In this document: piece after piece, positions 1 through 12,787 of the stretch
Layout of the letters: each line of letters starts with the position of its first letter
Position numbering within the stretch: the stretch's first letter is position 1
Assembly (NCBI GenBank): GCA_019426215.1
Contig: CM033393.1
Span: 27,964,591-28,028,590 of the forward strand
Source of the DNA: Buddleja alternifolia
Lineage: Eukaryota > Streptophyta > Magnoliopsida > Lamiales > Scrophulariaceae
Length of the DNA stretch: 64,000 nt
Direction of reading: 5' to 3'
The notes under the pieces: model-generated
Told to the model about the DNA's origin: nothing
What the model saw: only the letters and a program-made list of their open reading frames with translations
Database searches by the model: none
Program-made: the position numbers and the translations under genes

Positions 1-950
1 TGACTTAAGCAGTAGTAGCAGATCAGAGGAACAGACACAGAACTAGCAACAAGCTTTCCATTTGAACTGCACCCATAGAGTATGATCCTCCATGCTCATG
101 CCCCGAAGCAATCCTCTTTGAAGTCTGTAATCTAGTAAAACATAGTAGGTAGGAGTCACATAACAATTGTAGATTTAGTAATATAGGTAATAGACATAAG
201 ACTAACAAAGGATTTAGGAAGAAGAACATTGTTATGGCACATGCTGGAGGAAATGTGAATGATTTCATTCACCATGTACATGACATTTGGTACCATCAAA
301 AACAATTACAGATGGGGTAAATAAAAAACCAGACATGGAAAATGACTTCTTAATTGTTGTGGCTGGAGGCACCTGAATATAGTAGCCAAAACTAGCAGAG
401 GAAACAAAAAAGGCACTATTACTTGAACGAGCTGTGTGCTTGCAGGAGTATAAGAGAATGCCTGGAGCTATAGCATGCGATTGTACTCAGCCTGGAATAT
501 TGAACTGTAATAGGTGCAGATGTAGATGATGTTTGATGACTAGAAGAATCTAATTTAGAATTAGCGGATGTCATAGCTCAGGCAAACTTTATCCAACACT
601 TCTCAGAATGTGCTTGGTTCGTCCACATGGGACGTAATGACGTGATCCATTCTCAGAAAAACAACAAAAATTCAAGTTTCTTAAGCTTGAGCCCAAGCTA
701 GAACACCTTATGGTTCAACTAGATATGCTTGAGCTTGAGCTCGAGCTCGATTCTAGGGTAAGCCCCGGGTCTCATTTGTGAGTTCAACTAGTTCGGGTTA
801 GGTAACTGGAGATTTGCATAGAAATATGAAACATTAACGAGACTGAACCAAAGAAGCTACTGTACAAGTTGATCCACCCTTGAGTATGTGTTATTCTTTC
901 ATCTATATGCCGATTGCAGTTGTGGGATTTGTTACCTTCATATGTCACTG
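1..950. other. Unassigned sequence, no gene recognised
   Basis: I see no convincing gene here. Reading frames on both strands are short and show no family motif. A run at about 729-755 is built from overlapping GAGCTT/GAGCTC words and is locally self-complementary. The stretch probably belongs to an intron or upstream part of the SEUSS-like gene whose 3' exons begin at 1724, because the exon at 1724 needs an upstream partner. That is inference. Confidence 0.3.
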
Positions 951-954
951 TTAG

Positions 955-1502
955 GACCCCTCTAAAATTTACCTTTTAGCACTAAACCCCCTTAAAATTA
1001 AAAAAAGATATTATGCCCCCTAGAAAATTTAAATATGTAGCACTTTGCAAGCAAATCAATATTCATGTGAAATGTTTGTCGGATATTCAGTCGTATGTCA
1101 ATCATTATGAACTTGTAAGGTCGTAAATGTCATTTATCATCTCCTATGCAAATCAACTATGCTTTATAATATAAATTAGCGCTAAATTAAAGTGATCATG
1201 TGAGAATCTGAATTTGAAAATGGTTTTAGGCGTTCTTGAAAAACATGAATTCGGAGGCAACAATTAATAATTTTCAAGAAAAAATATCCTAGAAAAAAAT
1301 TGTTTTGATGTGAAGATAAAAAAATAACTAATGTGACCATACAAATAGACAAGGACTGAAACGTGGTTAGGATTCTAATAAAAAATTCACATGGACGTTG
1401 ATTTTGGGGAAAAGTGCTACACATTTAAATTTTTTTAGGGGGCATAGTCGCTTTTTTAAATTTTGAGGGGGTTTAGAGCTAAAAGGTGAATTTTAGAGGG
1501 GG
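955..1502. mobile_element. Foldback/MITE-like element with ~90-bp terminal inverted repeats
   Basis: The left arm (about 955-1046) and right arm (about 1412-1502) are imperfect reverse complements. Both hold the same ordered words: CCCCTCTAAAATT, CACCTTTTAGC-like, TAAACCCCC, ATGCCCCCTA and a GTAGCACT-like end. Weaker complementarity continues inward for another 40 bp or so. No coding capacity is seen and no clear target-site duplication could be set. It sits directly upstream of the first visible SEUSS-like exon. Confidence 0.7.
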
Positions 1503-1723
1503 TGAACTGGATTTTGCTCTATATTTTATAACTATAGTTTTGATAAGAATTATCCCGTCACATAAATTGTGTTTCACTATGTTCGACCTGGCACCGAGCA
1601 TCCTTAGGATGTCCGCCACATCTCTGTTGGATATGAATTGCCTATTTGTTTTATATTTTTTTTCTTTTTGTTTTCTTGCTTCTACAAAGCATGTGCCTCA
1701 ATTGACAATTTTTACTGTTTCAG

Positions 1724-4300
1724 GATTGTTTCATCAGCTTATCAAATGGTAGAGGCTCTAGGCATGTCTTATCTCAGTCAAATAGGAATTGCCAGGCGAA
1801 ATGTCCAGTGTCTACAGGTATTTTGATTACTGGTTTCATGGAACTCCTCTTTACCCATGCTACTTCAAGTCTTTGGCTACCTTTCCCATGTGCAGCAGTT
1901 TCAATGTCTTGAATTGCCATTGGTTGCTTTCAATCATTAAATTCATATATGAGCGAAACGCTGCGGCTATGTTTGTTTATGTTTTTGAGTACATTTTCAG
2001 ATATTTTTTCTGAAAATGATGTGATGTTGGTTGTGTTTGTTTATGTTTTTAGAATTGGAATTAGTAAAATTTTCAAATCAAATGTAATCTATTGATGTCT
2101 GATGTGTAAAATGAGTTGGTTATTTTGGTAATGATTACATGATTATAAATAGTAAAGTAAGAAAGAGAAAAGAAAAAATAATAAGAGTAAGTGATTCTTG
2201 ATGAGAGACGGTGTGAAGTGATGGATGTATTGATTGAAATGTAATTATTTAGTGGAATGAAAACGTGAAATTGTAAAAAGCTATTTTTGGTTGAAAATAG
2301 TTTGTAGTTGTATTTTTCCTAAAATTTTGATCCAGAAAACCAAAAGTGATTTTAGAAAACTCAAACAAACATACCCACAATTCTTTATTTTGGAGAACAA
2401 TTTCTATATTAATCATACAAAGTTCATCATGGATAAATGCTTATTTAAACAAATATTCTCCCTAGTTGGTTCATTAATTATAAGCGATAACTGAATAACG
2501 AACAAAATTTATTTTATGAAGTATCGAAAAGAATGTAATCTCCTATAATTATCTACTGTACTTTGAACCTTCTAGCCGGCGGTGCACAGTATGATAAATT
2601 TGAAATCCATAGACCATGTGTTCTTCCACATGAAAAATGTTATGATGGGAGTAGGCAAAATATAATCTTTTCAATAGCTGTTAACCAAATGAAACTTTAG
2701 ACAAAAATGTTAATTATCAATCCTTTATTATGATATCTTAATCTTGTGTTGACTTCAATTATACCTTTTGAGCAACTCTCACATATAAACTCACAGGAGA
2801 AAAGATGAGAATTTTATCCAATATCAACCGAGGCTACATATTCATATAAGTTCCTTTTCAACCCTTCCATAACTTCTTTGGAAGTTTCCCTGAATATTCT
2901 TGGGAACGCCCAAGTCAATCAGAAATCAGTTGGAAAACTGAATATTGGATGATATCATGTTTTTCCTCCTTTGGAGATTTCATAAATCCAAATTTACATG
3001 AACTCCGAGATCTTGATCCATAATTTATGTTACATAAATGTAAAAAACTATATAGGAAATTTAAACACATGTATTTATAATTAAAAAATCTTAGCCTGCA
3101 TCATAAACTTAATTGGCGACGCTACTCCGGACCTTTTATGTTGTGAAGAAGCTATTATTTATGTAGGTTTTAGTTGTCCATTCCTAATGTGAGCACGTGA
3201 ACAACCGAACACACACACACAAACACCTCTTTAGGCGTGACTTTGTAGGTCTCAGTGATAATAACGGTAAGTATTGTTCCAAATTAATCAATGCGCATTG
3301 GGGTGGTATTTGTGGTATGAAACAAATGCATTATACAATGGTAAAAAAATTTAAACAACCCAATAAGATTATAGAAAAGATAAATACCATAGATTGCTAC
3401 TTATTAGTACATATCAAAAGTTTCCTTACATCAAATGTTAATCAAGTCAAACTTAAAGTTGTGCTCAAGAGATTAGTTCATAGAAATAATAAATGATTGC
3501 ACGACTATATAATCATTTGACCCTTTATAATTTTTCAGTAAGATGGTGGAGTGTAGTTCATGTATGGTGGAAGAATTTGGGGTAGTATGCACAAGAGGAG
3601 GCTAAAGGATATCATGATTCGTAAAAGGGAAAAAAAAAGAGGAGGCCAGTTGGCTTCACGTGATGTAGAGCCATGCGCATTCTGTTTGGAAAACGATGCA
3701 AGCAATGTTCTGTATGATCATCTCAAAAGTTGCTCCTAGGATAGAAGAATAATAAAAGTATGTCTTATTTGGTATCACTAACATTTTGCACTAACTTAAA
3801 TATAATGTAATTGAATATAAGGGGTAAAAATATTAAACACTCCGAACTATGGCTGCTTTAACACTTTTTTAGAGATTTTTTTGTAACACTTCACTTCCTG
3901 AAGTTCAAGGATTTTGCATTTTTTTATATATCAGCATATTCCGGAGGAATATTCCGCCAAGATTCCATCACAATGGCACATGCTATTTTTTAAGGGCAAG
4001 ACAGTCATTTTAGGTGAGATTTTTGTGAAATAACAGTTTTGCCCCTAAAAGAGTCATTTTTTACTTTAAAAAAGAAAAAAGAAAAAAAGAAGTAAGATTC
4101 AAATATGCATGCAAGCTCATTTCCAACCTAATATATAGATACACACACACATATACATATTTATATATAACATATATATATATATGTGTGTGTTGTGTGT
4201 GGAAGATTCATTTTCTACTTAAAAAGGAAAGAAAGATATAAAAAATGTAAGATCCAAACAATTAGCGTGCAAGCATTATCCCTACATATTAATTAATTAC

Positions 4301-4338
<38 letters not shown>

Positions 4339-7300
4339 TTGTATGTATGTGTAATTCATTTATTTTCTTCTTTATGAAAAAAATAAATTATTTTTAGTTA
4401 TAAACAAATGATGAATTTCATTATTAAACATAGAAAGACATCCAATTTGTGCCTCAATTGTTTTATGCTAATGCGTGTATGGATTTTGTATTGTATTTAA
4501 TGGGTTTCAAAGGATGGTGGAAAAATAAGTGTGATGGTGGATCTCAAGTTGGTGAGGTCAAGGTAGCGAGGATGCTGATTTTGGAACATGGTGGAGATGG
4601 GGTGGGTTTTCGGAATCTAGGAGTGGGTGATGGCGAGAGTGAGCCGGAGGAATTGGGGGTTGGAAAGGGGGTGGTGGTGGAGAAATTTTAGGTTTTAGGT
4701 AAAATTCAAAAATAATATATGTTAAATGATTGTTTTGCCCTAAAAATAGCATGTGCCTATCATGTGATAGAATCTTGGCGGAATATTCCGCCGGAATGTA
4801 CTAATTGATGTGGGTTGGAAGTTGCACCAAGAAAATCATGCAAATTAAACACGATTTATTCTAGAAATCCTTCACTAAAATATTCTAAATAACCGAAAAA
4901 CACTAAAAGATAGAGAATATATGATAGGAACTTCTTTAATGATTTTCTTGAGAGTAAATTCACAACTAGGAGATTTTTTGGTAAAAAGTGAATGTCCAAG
5001 TACAAAGACTAAAATCCTAGTCTTTTATACATGTAATGGCTGCCCCCCTCTCTCCTTTCTTGCTTAAGGGGCGTCAATGGAGTAGTTGAGGGAAAATAGG
5101 GATCATTTTTCCCTTTTTAGGGGTTATTGATTGGCTGTGGACTTGGTCTACCCTTATCCTTTCACCAGCTTTGCTTCTAGGCTTCCCATCTAGCTATCTG
5201 TCACCTTCACCCTCAACTCCTTTAAGTAAACCACGAGCTTATCCTTGAGCTTGATGGTTGACTTAACGTTTTGCATACATCCTGAGCATCCTTAAGGGCT
5301 TTGACCTTCATACATCCTTACTTTTCTTGATTATTAACTCGGCCCCTTTCACCATACATCATCGTGGCCCATTTTGTCTATGCCCAATTAGAGAAACGAG
5401 ATTTACGACCATATGACTAATAAAAAAGTGCAAAACCCGTGAACTTCATAAAGTAAATGACTAATAAAAAAGTGCAAAACCCGTGAACTTCAAAAAGTAA
5501 AGTGTAAAAAAAAAAAAAGTATCTCTAGAAAAGTGTGAAAACGGCCGTAGTTCGGAGGGTTTAACGTTTTTACCACTGAATTTGATTAGCAAAGTTTCTT
5601 AATTGGAATATAGGGTAAGGCAAAGATTATGAAAGAAAACTATGTGTGCTTGATCACATAATTTGCCGACTACTGATGTGTGCGTGCTTCAGATAACTCA
5701 AGGTGGGCGCAACACTTTTAGACGTTATCACATTTATTAAGTTGCCACTTACAGTTCTTAGGTCGCGATTTATGTTCCAATTCTTCAAATATGGTAGGAA
5801 GTGGTGGCCTGATGGAGGTTAGAGGGTGATGACGTGTAAAGGTGTCGATTTGTTGGTGGGTGGCTATGGAGGACAAAGGTGAAGCAAAAGGAGGAGATAT
5901 TTTTTTATAGGTGATGGGAATGGGCAAAAGAAAATAATGTTGAAGATAGAAGAGAAGGAAAAACAAAATGAAACATAAAATAAAGGAAGAGCAATTCAAT
6001 ATAAGTGATCCAATTTTTGTTTTATCTGGTGGAGTGAAAAAACAAGTAATCGTAACCATAAGGGTTCGAACAATGCTACTAATCGGTAAAAGTTGACCAA
6101 TCTCACCACTTAACCATGACATCCATTACTACAAAATCGAGAAATATATAATATAATATAAATATATAATTATAAAACGCTTTAAGGTGCTCCCACTCTC
6201 CCAAATTTTGTCGCTCTTGCTCTATGCGATGTATCGTGTTAAACCGAATAAAAGACTGTATAGTTTATTACTTTATGATAATATCATGGTAATATCCGAT
6301 GTTGTCATGCTTACATATAAATTTAAAGAATAGTTCACATTGGATATCGACCGATTCTTTGAACTATGAAAAATGTTCTAGCCAAAATGTGAATTATTAA
6401 GTATAAAGTTTCAAGCCGTTTTGGGTTAGAATTGGTTAATACTTCGAACTGTGGAACATGTTCTAGCTAAATGCGAACTTTTAAGAACTAAAATTTGGTT
6501 TTATTCAAGACTTGTGTTAAATTCAAATTATTGTCAAATTTTCCTTATAGAAATATAGTGTTAGCGTAGTAATTGTTGTTGTTTTCTGACATACTATAAC
6601 CTTACCCAAGAAAGCATCTGTCGATAATGAAATTTAGAACCTTACGTAATTTTTCCTTGAGTGCAAGTAATTGATCAACAATTTGTAAAGCAACTTTTTT
6701 AATCTTATGTTATTGTATAATGAAGCGTATAAGTAATTAGAAGTTACTTTTCTTTTCCTTTCCATTATTTGGAATTGACTTAATGTGTATATTATAGGAG
6801 TAAAGCAACTAAAAACTTTTGTAATACATATGTTTCACTACCTTTATAGATTAAATAAATTTGAAATTTGTTGGCCTAGTATTTATAATTTCGATCAAGT
6901 TTTTGAAATATCATTAGAGTATTAAGTTTGAAAAAAGCATTAGGTTTAAATCTACAAAATTATTTGAACATAATATAAATTGAGAGTTTTATAAATTTTG
7001 TTTGATAAGGAGAGTATTATATATGATGCATATAAAAACATATAAATTATATTAATTTCCTTATATTTTAAAAAGGTAAAGAAATAAGGAAGGATTCATT
7101 GCTTTCAACTGGAATCGAACACGGCTTCTTTAGTTTAAAAACTGCACAGGTTGGCCATCTGACTAGAATGCTATATATATGTTAAGATGCATATTATAAT
7201 AGCATAAAAGGGGCCAGGGCTCCTCATCGCCCTTGCAAAGAAGCTTATTTAATGCTATTAAAAACATTTTGGATAAAGGGTGTAGAGGCAGGAAGGATTA

Positions 7301-10300
7301 AAGAAGAAAGAAGTATGTAGAAAAGGGAAACTTCCCTCAGGAATCAATGAAGAGGAAAAAGGGTGGTGAACACAAATAAGTTGATACTGGGGACCGTTGT
7401 TTTGAAATTAAAGATAGTTTGAGCCCTAAAAACTTCTTTTGATCTTTTTTTTGAGCTTTAGCTGGCTCCAATCTTTGCTGTAGACATCTTTTTAAGGCGG
7501 TGGAGATGATGATTTTGTGCAATTTTCTTTTACTTTTTTGTTTTAATTCTAGTCGAAATCTGATGGCTGTGGGTTTTATGCACATGGCTGCAAGCATTAA
7601 GTATTTTTATTGTTATTCTCAATGTAGATATAATAATGGCTATTATTGAGCTGAACTAATTGTGATTGTTTTAATTAATTCGAAGACTATGACGGACATG
7701 TCTAACTAGCATTTGTAAGGACGGTGTTAGGAGAGGTAAAAAAGGACCTGGGTTAATGAATGAAAATGGGTTGGGGATGATTTGATTGATCTTCATTTTA
7801 GTATGGTTACCTTGTACTGAAACTAATTAGCAAAATTATATTTATTTTTTTACACGTGAGTGAACTTGTTAAGAGTGCAGTGAGAAAGACGATCGATATG
7901 GATAACTTTGGATAAGTGGTGTTGAGCATTATTGTTGCAAGTGACTGATACATATTATTCCAGAAGTTAGCTGTTGAAGAGGGAACATCTGTTAAATTGT
8001 GCCCAACTGCTGTCCTGATCTTAAGAGTGCATAAACAATTGTTTGGCTTTGGTTAAACGCTTCATTACCGTATCTCTCATTTGTCCACTATGAGGGGTAT
8101 TTATTGCTACAATGATCATCATATACATGGATTCATCCAACACTTGTACCCCAGTCCAGTAGCTCTCTCGAAGTTCTATTGATATCTATAGTTGCTTGGT
8201 CATTCATCCTCCTAAGAAATGAACGAACTTAAAGAAAAGTTGCATCTTCTGAACTGCTTTCTGCCTTAATTTACTTTTAGAATGATGCAAACAGGGGAAT
8301 TTCTTTCTTTTTTTGACAGGTAGCTTTTGAACTTCTTTTGATTGCAATCCAGGCTGCTATCGCAAGAAGCTTGTATCTCATTATTTTGTTACTAATTTGG
8401 GTTTTCTGTCACTGAATAACAGATACCTGAGGTGCTGAATAACATGAACAATTTGATGGATTATAGCCAAGAACATGGGACCATGCTAGCTGGTACGTCT
8501 GATATACAATTTATCCTGGTTCAAAATATAATCCCTGCTTCTTTTATTTAATAATGTAATTCTGCAGTAAGTGTGTAGCTTTCCAGAGAGAACTGACAGT
8601 CGGGGAGATGAAAATGCAGAATTAATAATGTGACAACTGCATACATAGCTTCATCCCATATAGTATTAATTATTTTCACATATTGCTTAAGAACGAACTT
8701 ACTTCCATTACTGAGGCTAGTCATATTTTTAATCTCTATTTAGGAAAATTCATGATATACAAGGTAGCAAGTCATATTAATGAGGTAGATCTAATCCTTT
8801 CGAACACATTTGGTGAAATAAATTGACGGAGGCTGCCTTTCAATGCATGGACTTGGGAACTGAAGAATTAAAATCCATAGTATCAGGGCCCTTACACTTG
8901 TTTGGAATTACTTTGGATAAATTTCAATTGCTATCAGTTTCAAATCTTTTAGTTACCATTTTGAATTATTTTTTAATCATTACAATAGATTTGATACTCA
9001 CTCAGTATTAAAGTCATTCAAAACCCTTAGCTACAAGTTCTTCCCTCAAATCCTAATCCTTCAATTCAAATGCGACCTAAAAGTGGAAGAGTTTTTCTGC
9101 TTATGGTCCAATGCAGTAAATATAGAAAAAATGCAATGTTTAGACAACTATTTTGAAACTGAGGGAAAAAATTTAAATTCAAATTTCTCTCTGCTATCAT
9201 TACATGAAAGACATTCAGTGAACACAGAAAGAAGCTGCAGTTTTCCGTGTGAGAAAACTCTTACTAATTATAGTTTCTTTCTTTGCAAAACTTCTACTTG
9301 TGCCACATCATGAAAGATTACTGCATAAATATTAGGGATAATTACGCAAACTTCCCCTCATTTTAAGCCTAATAACCAAAAAAGAACCCCACTTTTGGTA
9401 AATTACCATAACTCCACCTGTCCGTAAAAGAATATCACAATTTCACCCTGTCAGATTACGATGACAGTTTCAACCCCGTCAGTATAAATATATGACATTT
9501 TAACCCCTGACAGGGGTTTGTTGGTAATGTTCAAAATCTCAAGGGGCCTTTGGTAATTACGTTATGAGTGAGGGTGTGTGTAATTATTCCTAATAATTAT
9601 TATGTTGCATTGTACTGGAGATAACGAAATATTGATGGAATATTGTAGCTTTGCTCACTTGTATTATGATCTTTCAGAAAGTATAGCCAAATTTCCTTGT
9701 TTTGGCTCCAACGTACGATCTGGAAAAACTAGGGATCAACAACCCGAGCAGCAATCATCACCGTTGGCTCCTTATTTTTCAGCTCTTGCTGGTCCTGAGA
9801 GCAAAAGTGGCTTCTGTAACACTGGATTAGGTAATACGACAGCTTCAACGTCTACGGGACCAAATAACCAGAAAAGGCAGCGTATTTGTCAAAACAATCC
9901 ATATACTCCGACAACATCTGTCGGATTCTCATTTATGTCTCCAGGTCATTTCAACTTCTCTTCTGCTGTATCAACTCCGTTTTCTGACATACGCCCTCAA
10001 ATGGCTCATACGGCACTTGGAAAATCAGGACAACAATATGCTCTCAGGAATTTACACATGGAACCCAAAGATTATCACTCAATTTTAGCTGACCTTGACA
10101 ATCCTGAAAGCAACGTTGAAAAATACATACAACGGGTATTGAGGGCTCAAGCATACACTAAAGCTAGTGTTTCTGAAAATCAAAATGGGATCCTGCAAAA
10201 TGGAGGCAATGCCCTTGCCAACAATACTAATGGTGGTACTTCAAACAGGATTGTGCATATTGATGTCGAGAATAATGAGGTTAAGGATAATGGCGTGGGT

Positions 10301-10456
10301 TCTTTCACTCCGGCTAGTGGAACAACTCCGAGTGTTGCAAGGGAGGAGGAAGTGTTCCCTCGGGATCCAGAAGGCAATTATCTGCCACAGGAATATGATG
10401 AACACTTTCTCGGTGAATTAATGGACTTTGAAGAGCTGTTTGATCTACTCAAGTAA
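1724..10456 (+). CDS. SEUSS-like (LIM-domain-binding family) co-regulator, 3' exons only
   Basis: Three exons fit together: 1724-1817, 8423-8492 and 9678-10456 (stop TAA at 10454-10456). Each has a canonical AG acceptor and each internal donor is GT. Phases agree exactly: the first ends on a complete codon, the second ends with one base, and the third supplies two. The joined peptide contains VSSAYQMVEALG, NVQCLQIPEVLNNMNNLMDY and ESIAKFP. These match in order the SEUSS/SLK segment with VSSARQLAKAL, RYVRCLQISEVVNSMKDLIDYS and MESLAKFP. SEUSS proteins are nuclear adaptors that partner LEUNIG-type corepressors; this part follows the LIM-binding core. The long last exon is Ser/Asn/Gln-rich and ends in an acidic tail, as expected for a regulator. 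Exons for the binding core are not in the window. The 6.6-kb first intron is full of transposons, so this could be a decaying paralogue, though no stop or frameshift is seen in the exons. Confidence 0.62.
1967..2373. mobile_element. Possible short MITE in the large intron
   Basis: The ends TATGTTTGTTTATG (about 1967) and CTCAAACAAACATA (about 2360) are inverted copies. Between them is about 400 bp of AT-rich non-coding DNA. Only about 20 bp of each end matches and no target duplication was fixed, so this is a weak call. Confidence 0.35.
3823..5574. mobile_element. Long-TIR foldback element carrying microsatellites
   Basis: The left end (3823 to about 3930, beginning GGTAAAAATATTAAACACTC) and the right end (about 5465-5574, read inverted as GGTAAAAACGTTAAACCCTC) are inverted copies over about 110 bp. 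A second inverted pair lies inside: a block with AATATTCCGCC and TAGCATGTGCC at about 3945-3995 and 4738-4795. The right arm contains a direct duplication of about 43 bp (copies near 5417 and 5460). The centre holds TA/TG microsatellites at about 4140-4200 and 4300-4345. No transposase is visible; reading frames at 4449-4752 are low-complexity. No target duplication was identified. Confidence 0.65.
5985..6122 (-). mobile_element. tRNA-derived SINE head
   Basis: On the minus strand the sequence reads as a tRNA-like pol III promoter. It has a box-A-like word TGGTTAAGTGGTGAG near 6113 and a box-B-like GTTCGAACCC near 6062, about 45 bp apart, as in plant SINEs. The rest of the body is not tRNA-like, so I do not call a tRNA gene. 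A 134-codon minus-strand frame overlapping it (5718-6122) is unlikely to be real. Confidence 0.5.
7105..7180 (-). mobile_element. Second tRNA-like SINE remnant
   Basis: The minus strand shows TAGTCAGATGGCCAAC (box-A-like) followed about 40 bp later by GTGTTCGATTCC (box-B-like). It cannot be folded confidently into a full cloverleaf, so it is called a tRNA-derived repeat rather than a tRNA gene. It lies in the same large intron as the SINE near 6.1 kb but differs from it in sequence. Confidence 0.38.
9332..9593. mobile_element. 262-bp MITE flanked by TA
   Basis: The left end TTAGGGATAATTACGCAAAC and the right end, read inverted as TTAGGAATAATTACACACAC, form terminal inverted repeats. The dinucleotide TA flanks both sides (9330-9331 and 9594-9595), as for Tc1/mariner-type MITEs. 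It sits in the last intron of the SEUSS-like gene, 84 bp before the acceptor of the final exon. Confidence 0.7.
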
Positions 10457-11168
10457 AGTTTCCTATGAGAAAAGGAGTTGCAACCGTTAATATAGTGAGG
10501 ATTTCAAGCTTTTCTCCATGGAAGGGAACTTTTAACTCTTTCTGTCTCTGAAAAATTTGGACTTTTCATTTTCAGTTGAGGATCATATATTTTTCATTTC
10601 GTGGTAAATTGCTGAGAACCATATATGAACAATTTTGATCTTATGTCTTCACATGTTATTGTAATTTTCCTTATTATTTCTTCCTGGCTTTGGTTCATCT
10701 TCCTCTTAGGATTTATATTTGATGGTTCATTTAGTTGGTCATAACTGTATAAATCATCAAGTAGGCTCTGCAGAACTTTGAACTGCTAGCCTTCCATGAT
10801 ATGAGTGAAAAAAAAATTCACCAGAGTCGAAAGTCTTTAAGCCATGAGTAGCGTCTTTCCATCCTGTCTTAAGACTCTTAGTTTAATACTTGCTGCAGAA
10901 AATAAAGGTCCCACCCTATTTTGGCCAGGCAGAACAGTATATATGGTATATATGTGGCAATGTACACATTCATATAATCTATATATATATATGTTACATG
11001 CCAAAATAATATGATATATTAAAGAAAGGAACACGACAATGCAGTTACAAAAAGTTTGGCGTCTTTTTAAGTGAAAGTCCGAGTTACAGCTGGCATCCAC
11101 AGAGGCGTACTCTTTTAGCTGAGTGTGCGCACACATGGGTCAAAAGGAAATTGGGGAAAACAAGACAC
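10457..11168 (+). other. 3' flank of the SEUSS-like gene; probable 3' UTR
   Basis: No second gene is seen. The first few hundred bases after the stop are T-rich and have the look of a plant 3' UTR. An AATAAA word occurs near 10900, but too far to assign as the poly(A) signal with confidence. A short TA-dinucleotide run lies at about 10979-10991. Confidence 0.35.
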
Positions 11169-11489
11169 TTAGGCCTTAATTGGTTGGCATGCTCTTCTCC
11201 CAAAAATTAATTTTTCCAGTAAAAATCTCCAAAACATATGGTTGGTTGGCATACTACCAAATTTTCTTTTAAAAAAAAATCTCTCCCTACCTCTCACCTA
11301 CCCTTTTTCTCTCCTATTTTCTTTTTTAAAAAAAAATCTCTCTCTTAATACCTCTCACTCATCCGGCCCCACCTTCTCTCTCATCATTTTCTTTTTTAAA
11401 AAAATTTCTCTCTCTTAATACTATTTTCCATATTTCAAATAATATTATATTCAAAGTCTTCATTTTCTTCCCCTTTTGTATATGCTATT

Positions 11490-12787
11490 TGGAAAAATTG
11501 CAATTTTGGTACCATAAGATAAGACTAGTTCGCAAATGGTACCACGCTTTTCACTTTTCTCACTTTTGGTACCAAATATATTTTTTTTTCTCACTTTGGG
11601 TACCATCGTTAGTAATTTGACGGATTTTGGCACATGTCCGTTAACTTTTTGGAGCTTCTCGGCTGTGCAGGTAGCTGTGCGCGTCTTCACGAAAAAATTC
11701 ATAACTCATTGTAGAAAGCTCGGATTCATGAACCGTTTTCTTCCCATGAAACTAGACACATAGGGCTATCCATACATATATCACACATAATCAGGAGATG
11801 TCTAGAACAAAGCAGTTTTGTATTCAAAGTTAGCTAAAAATCTTTCGGCTGTGCAGACAGCTGTGCGCATCTTTACGAGAAAATTCATAACTCATTGTAG
11901 AAAGCTCGGATTCATGAACCGTTTTCTTTCCATGAAACTAGACACATAGGGCTATCCACACATATATCGCACATAATCAGGAGACGTCTATAACAAAGCA
12001 GTTTTGTATTCAAAGTTAGCTAAAAATCTGTCGGCTGTGCAGACAGCTGTGCGCGTCTTCACGAAAAAATTCATAACTCATTGTAGAAAGCTCGGATTCA
12101 TGAACTGTTTTCTTCCCATGAAACTAGACACATAGGGCTATCCACACATATATCGCACATAATCAGGAGATGTCTAGAACAAAGCAGTTTTGTACTCAAA
12201 GTTAGCTAAAAATCTGTCGGCTGTGCAGACAGCTGTGCGCATTTTCACGAGAAAATTCATAACTTATTGTAGAAAGCTCGGATTCATGAACCATTTTCTT
12301 TCCATGAAACTAGACACATAGGGCTATCCACACATATATTACACATAATCAGGAGATGTCTATAACAAAGCAGTTTTGTATTCAAAGTTAGCTAAAAATC
12401 TTTCGGCTGTGCAAATAGCTGTGCACATTTTCGCGAGAAAATTCATAACTCATTGTAAAAAGCTCGGATTCCTGAACCGTTTTCTTCCCATGAAACTAAA
12501 CACATAGGGCTATCCACACATATATCGCACATAATCAGGAGACGTCTAGAACAAAGCAGTTTTTGACTCAGTTGACCGTGTATTTCCCTCCAAATCAGCC
12601 CCAAACGGTATATTTTCCCCAAAAGACCAAAAGTTAATGGCGCACATGTCAAAATTCGTCAAAAAACTAACGGCGGTACCCAAAGTGAGAAAAAAAACAT
12701 TTTTGGTACCAAAAGTGAGAAAACTGAAAAGTGTGGTACCATTTGCGAACTTGCCCTATCCTATGGTACCAAATTTGCAATTTTCCC
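11490..12787. mobile_element. Nested Mutator-like element with 9-bp target duplication
   Basis: The direct repeat TATGCTATT (9 bp, perhaps 10 with a following T) flanks the element at 11481-11489 and 12788-12796. The ends are long inverted repeats of about 160 bp. Left begins GGAAAAATTGCAATTTTGGT and right reads inverted GGGAAAATTGCAAATTTGGT. Each arm contains several GGTACC (KpnI) words. A 9-bp duplication with long TIRs is the Mutator-superfamily signature. There is no transposase; the space between the arms is almost entirely the 186-bp tandem array. Confidence 0.75.
11660..12580. repeat. Five-copy tandem array, 186-bp period
   Basis: The word GGCTGTGCA recurs at 11661, 11847, 12033, 12219 and 12405, an exact 186-bp spacing. 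Each unit carries the same ordered words, including AATTCATAACT, AAAGCTCGGATTC, CATGAAACTA, ATAGGGCTATCC and AATCAGGAGA. Copies differ by scattered substitutions. The last copy degenerates after about 12560. The array lies between the two arms of a Mutator-like element and has no coding function that I can see. Confidence 0.9.

Noticed and set aside
4449..4752. Opposed 80- and 64-codon frames (Gly/Val- and Pro-rich)
   Set aside because: They are simple-sequence translation inside a foldback element.
5718..6122. 134-codon minus-strand frame
   Set aside because: It starts inside a tRNA-derived SINE head and has no domain; composition is low-complexity.
7105..7180. A true tRNA gene on the minus strand
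   Set aside because: Box A and box B are approximate and no convincing acceptor stem or anticodon arm can be drawn.
9602..10456. A 284-codon open frame as an intact single-exon gene
   Set aside because: Its first 25 codons are intron. A TTTCAG acceptor at 9677 matches the phase of the upstream exon, and similarity to SEUSS begins exactly there.
11660..12580. Regular repeats as a CRISPR array
   Set aside because: The 186-bp units are continuous tandem repeats with no unique spacers, and the context is a plant transposon.
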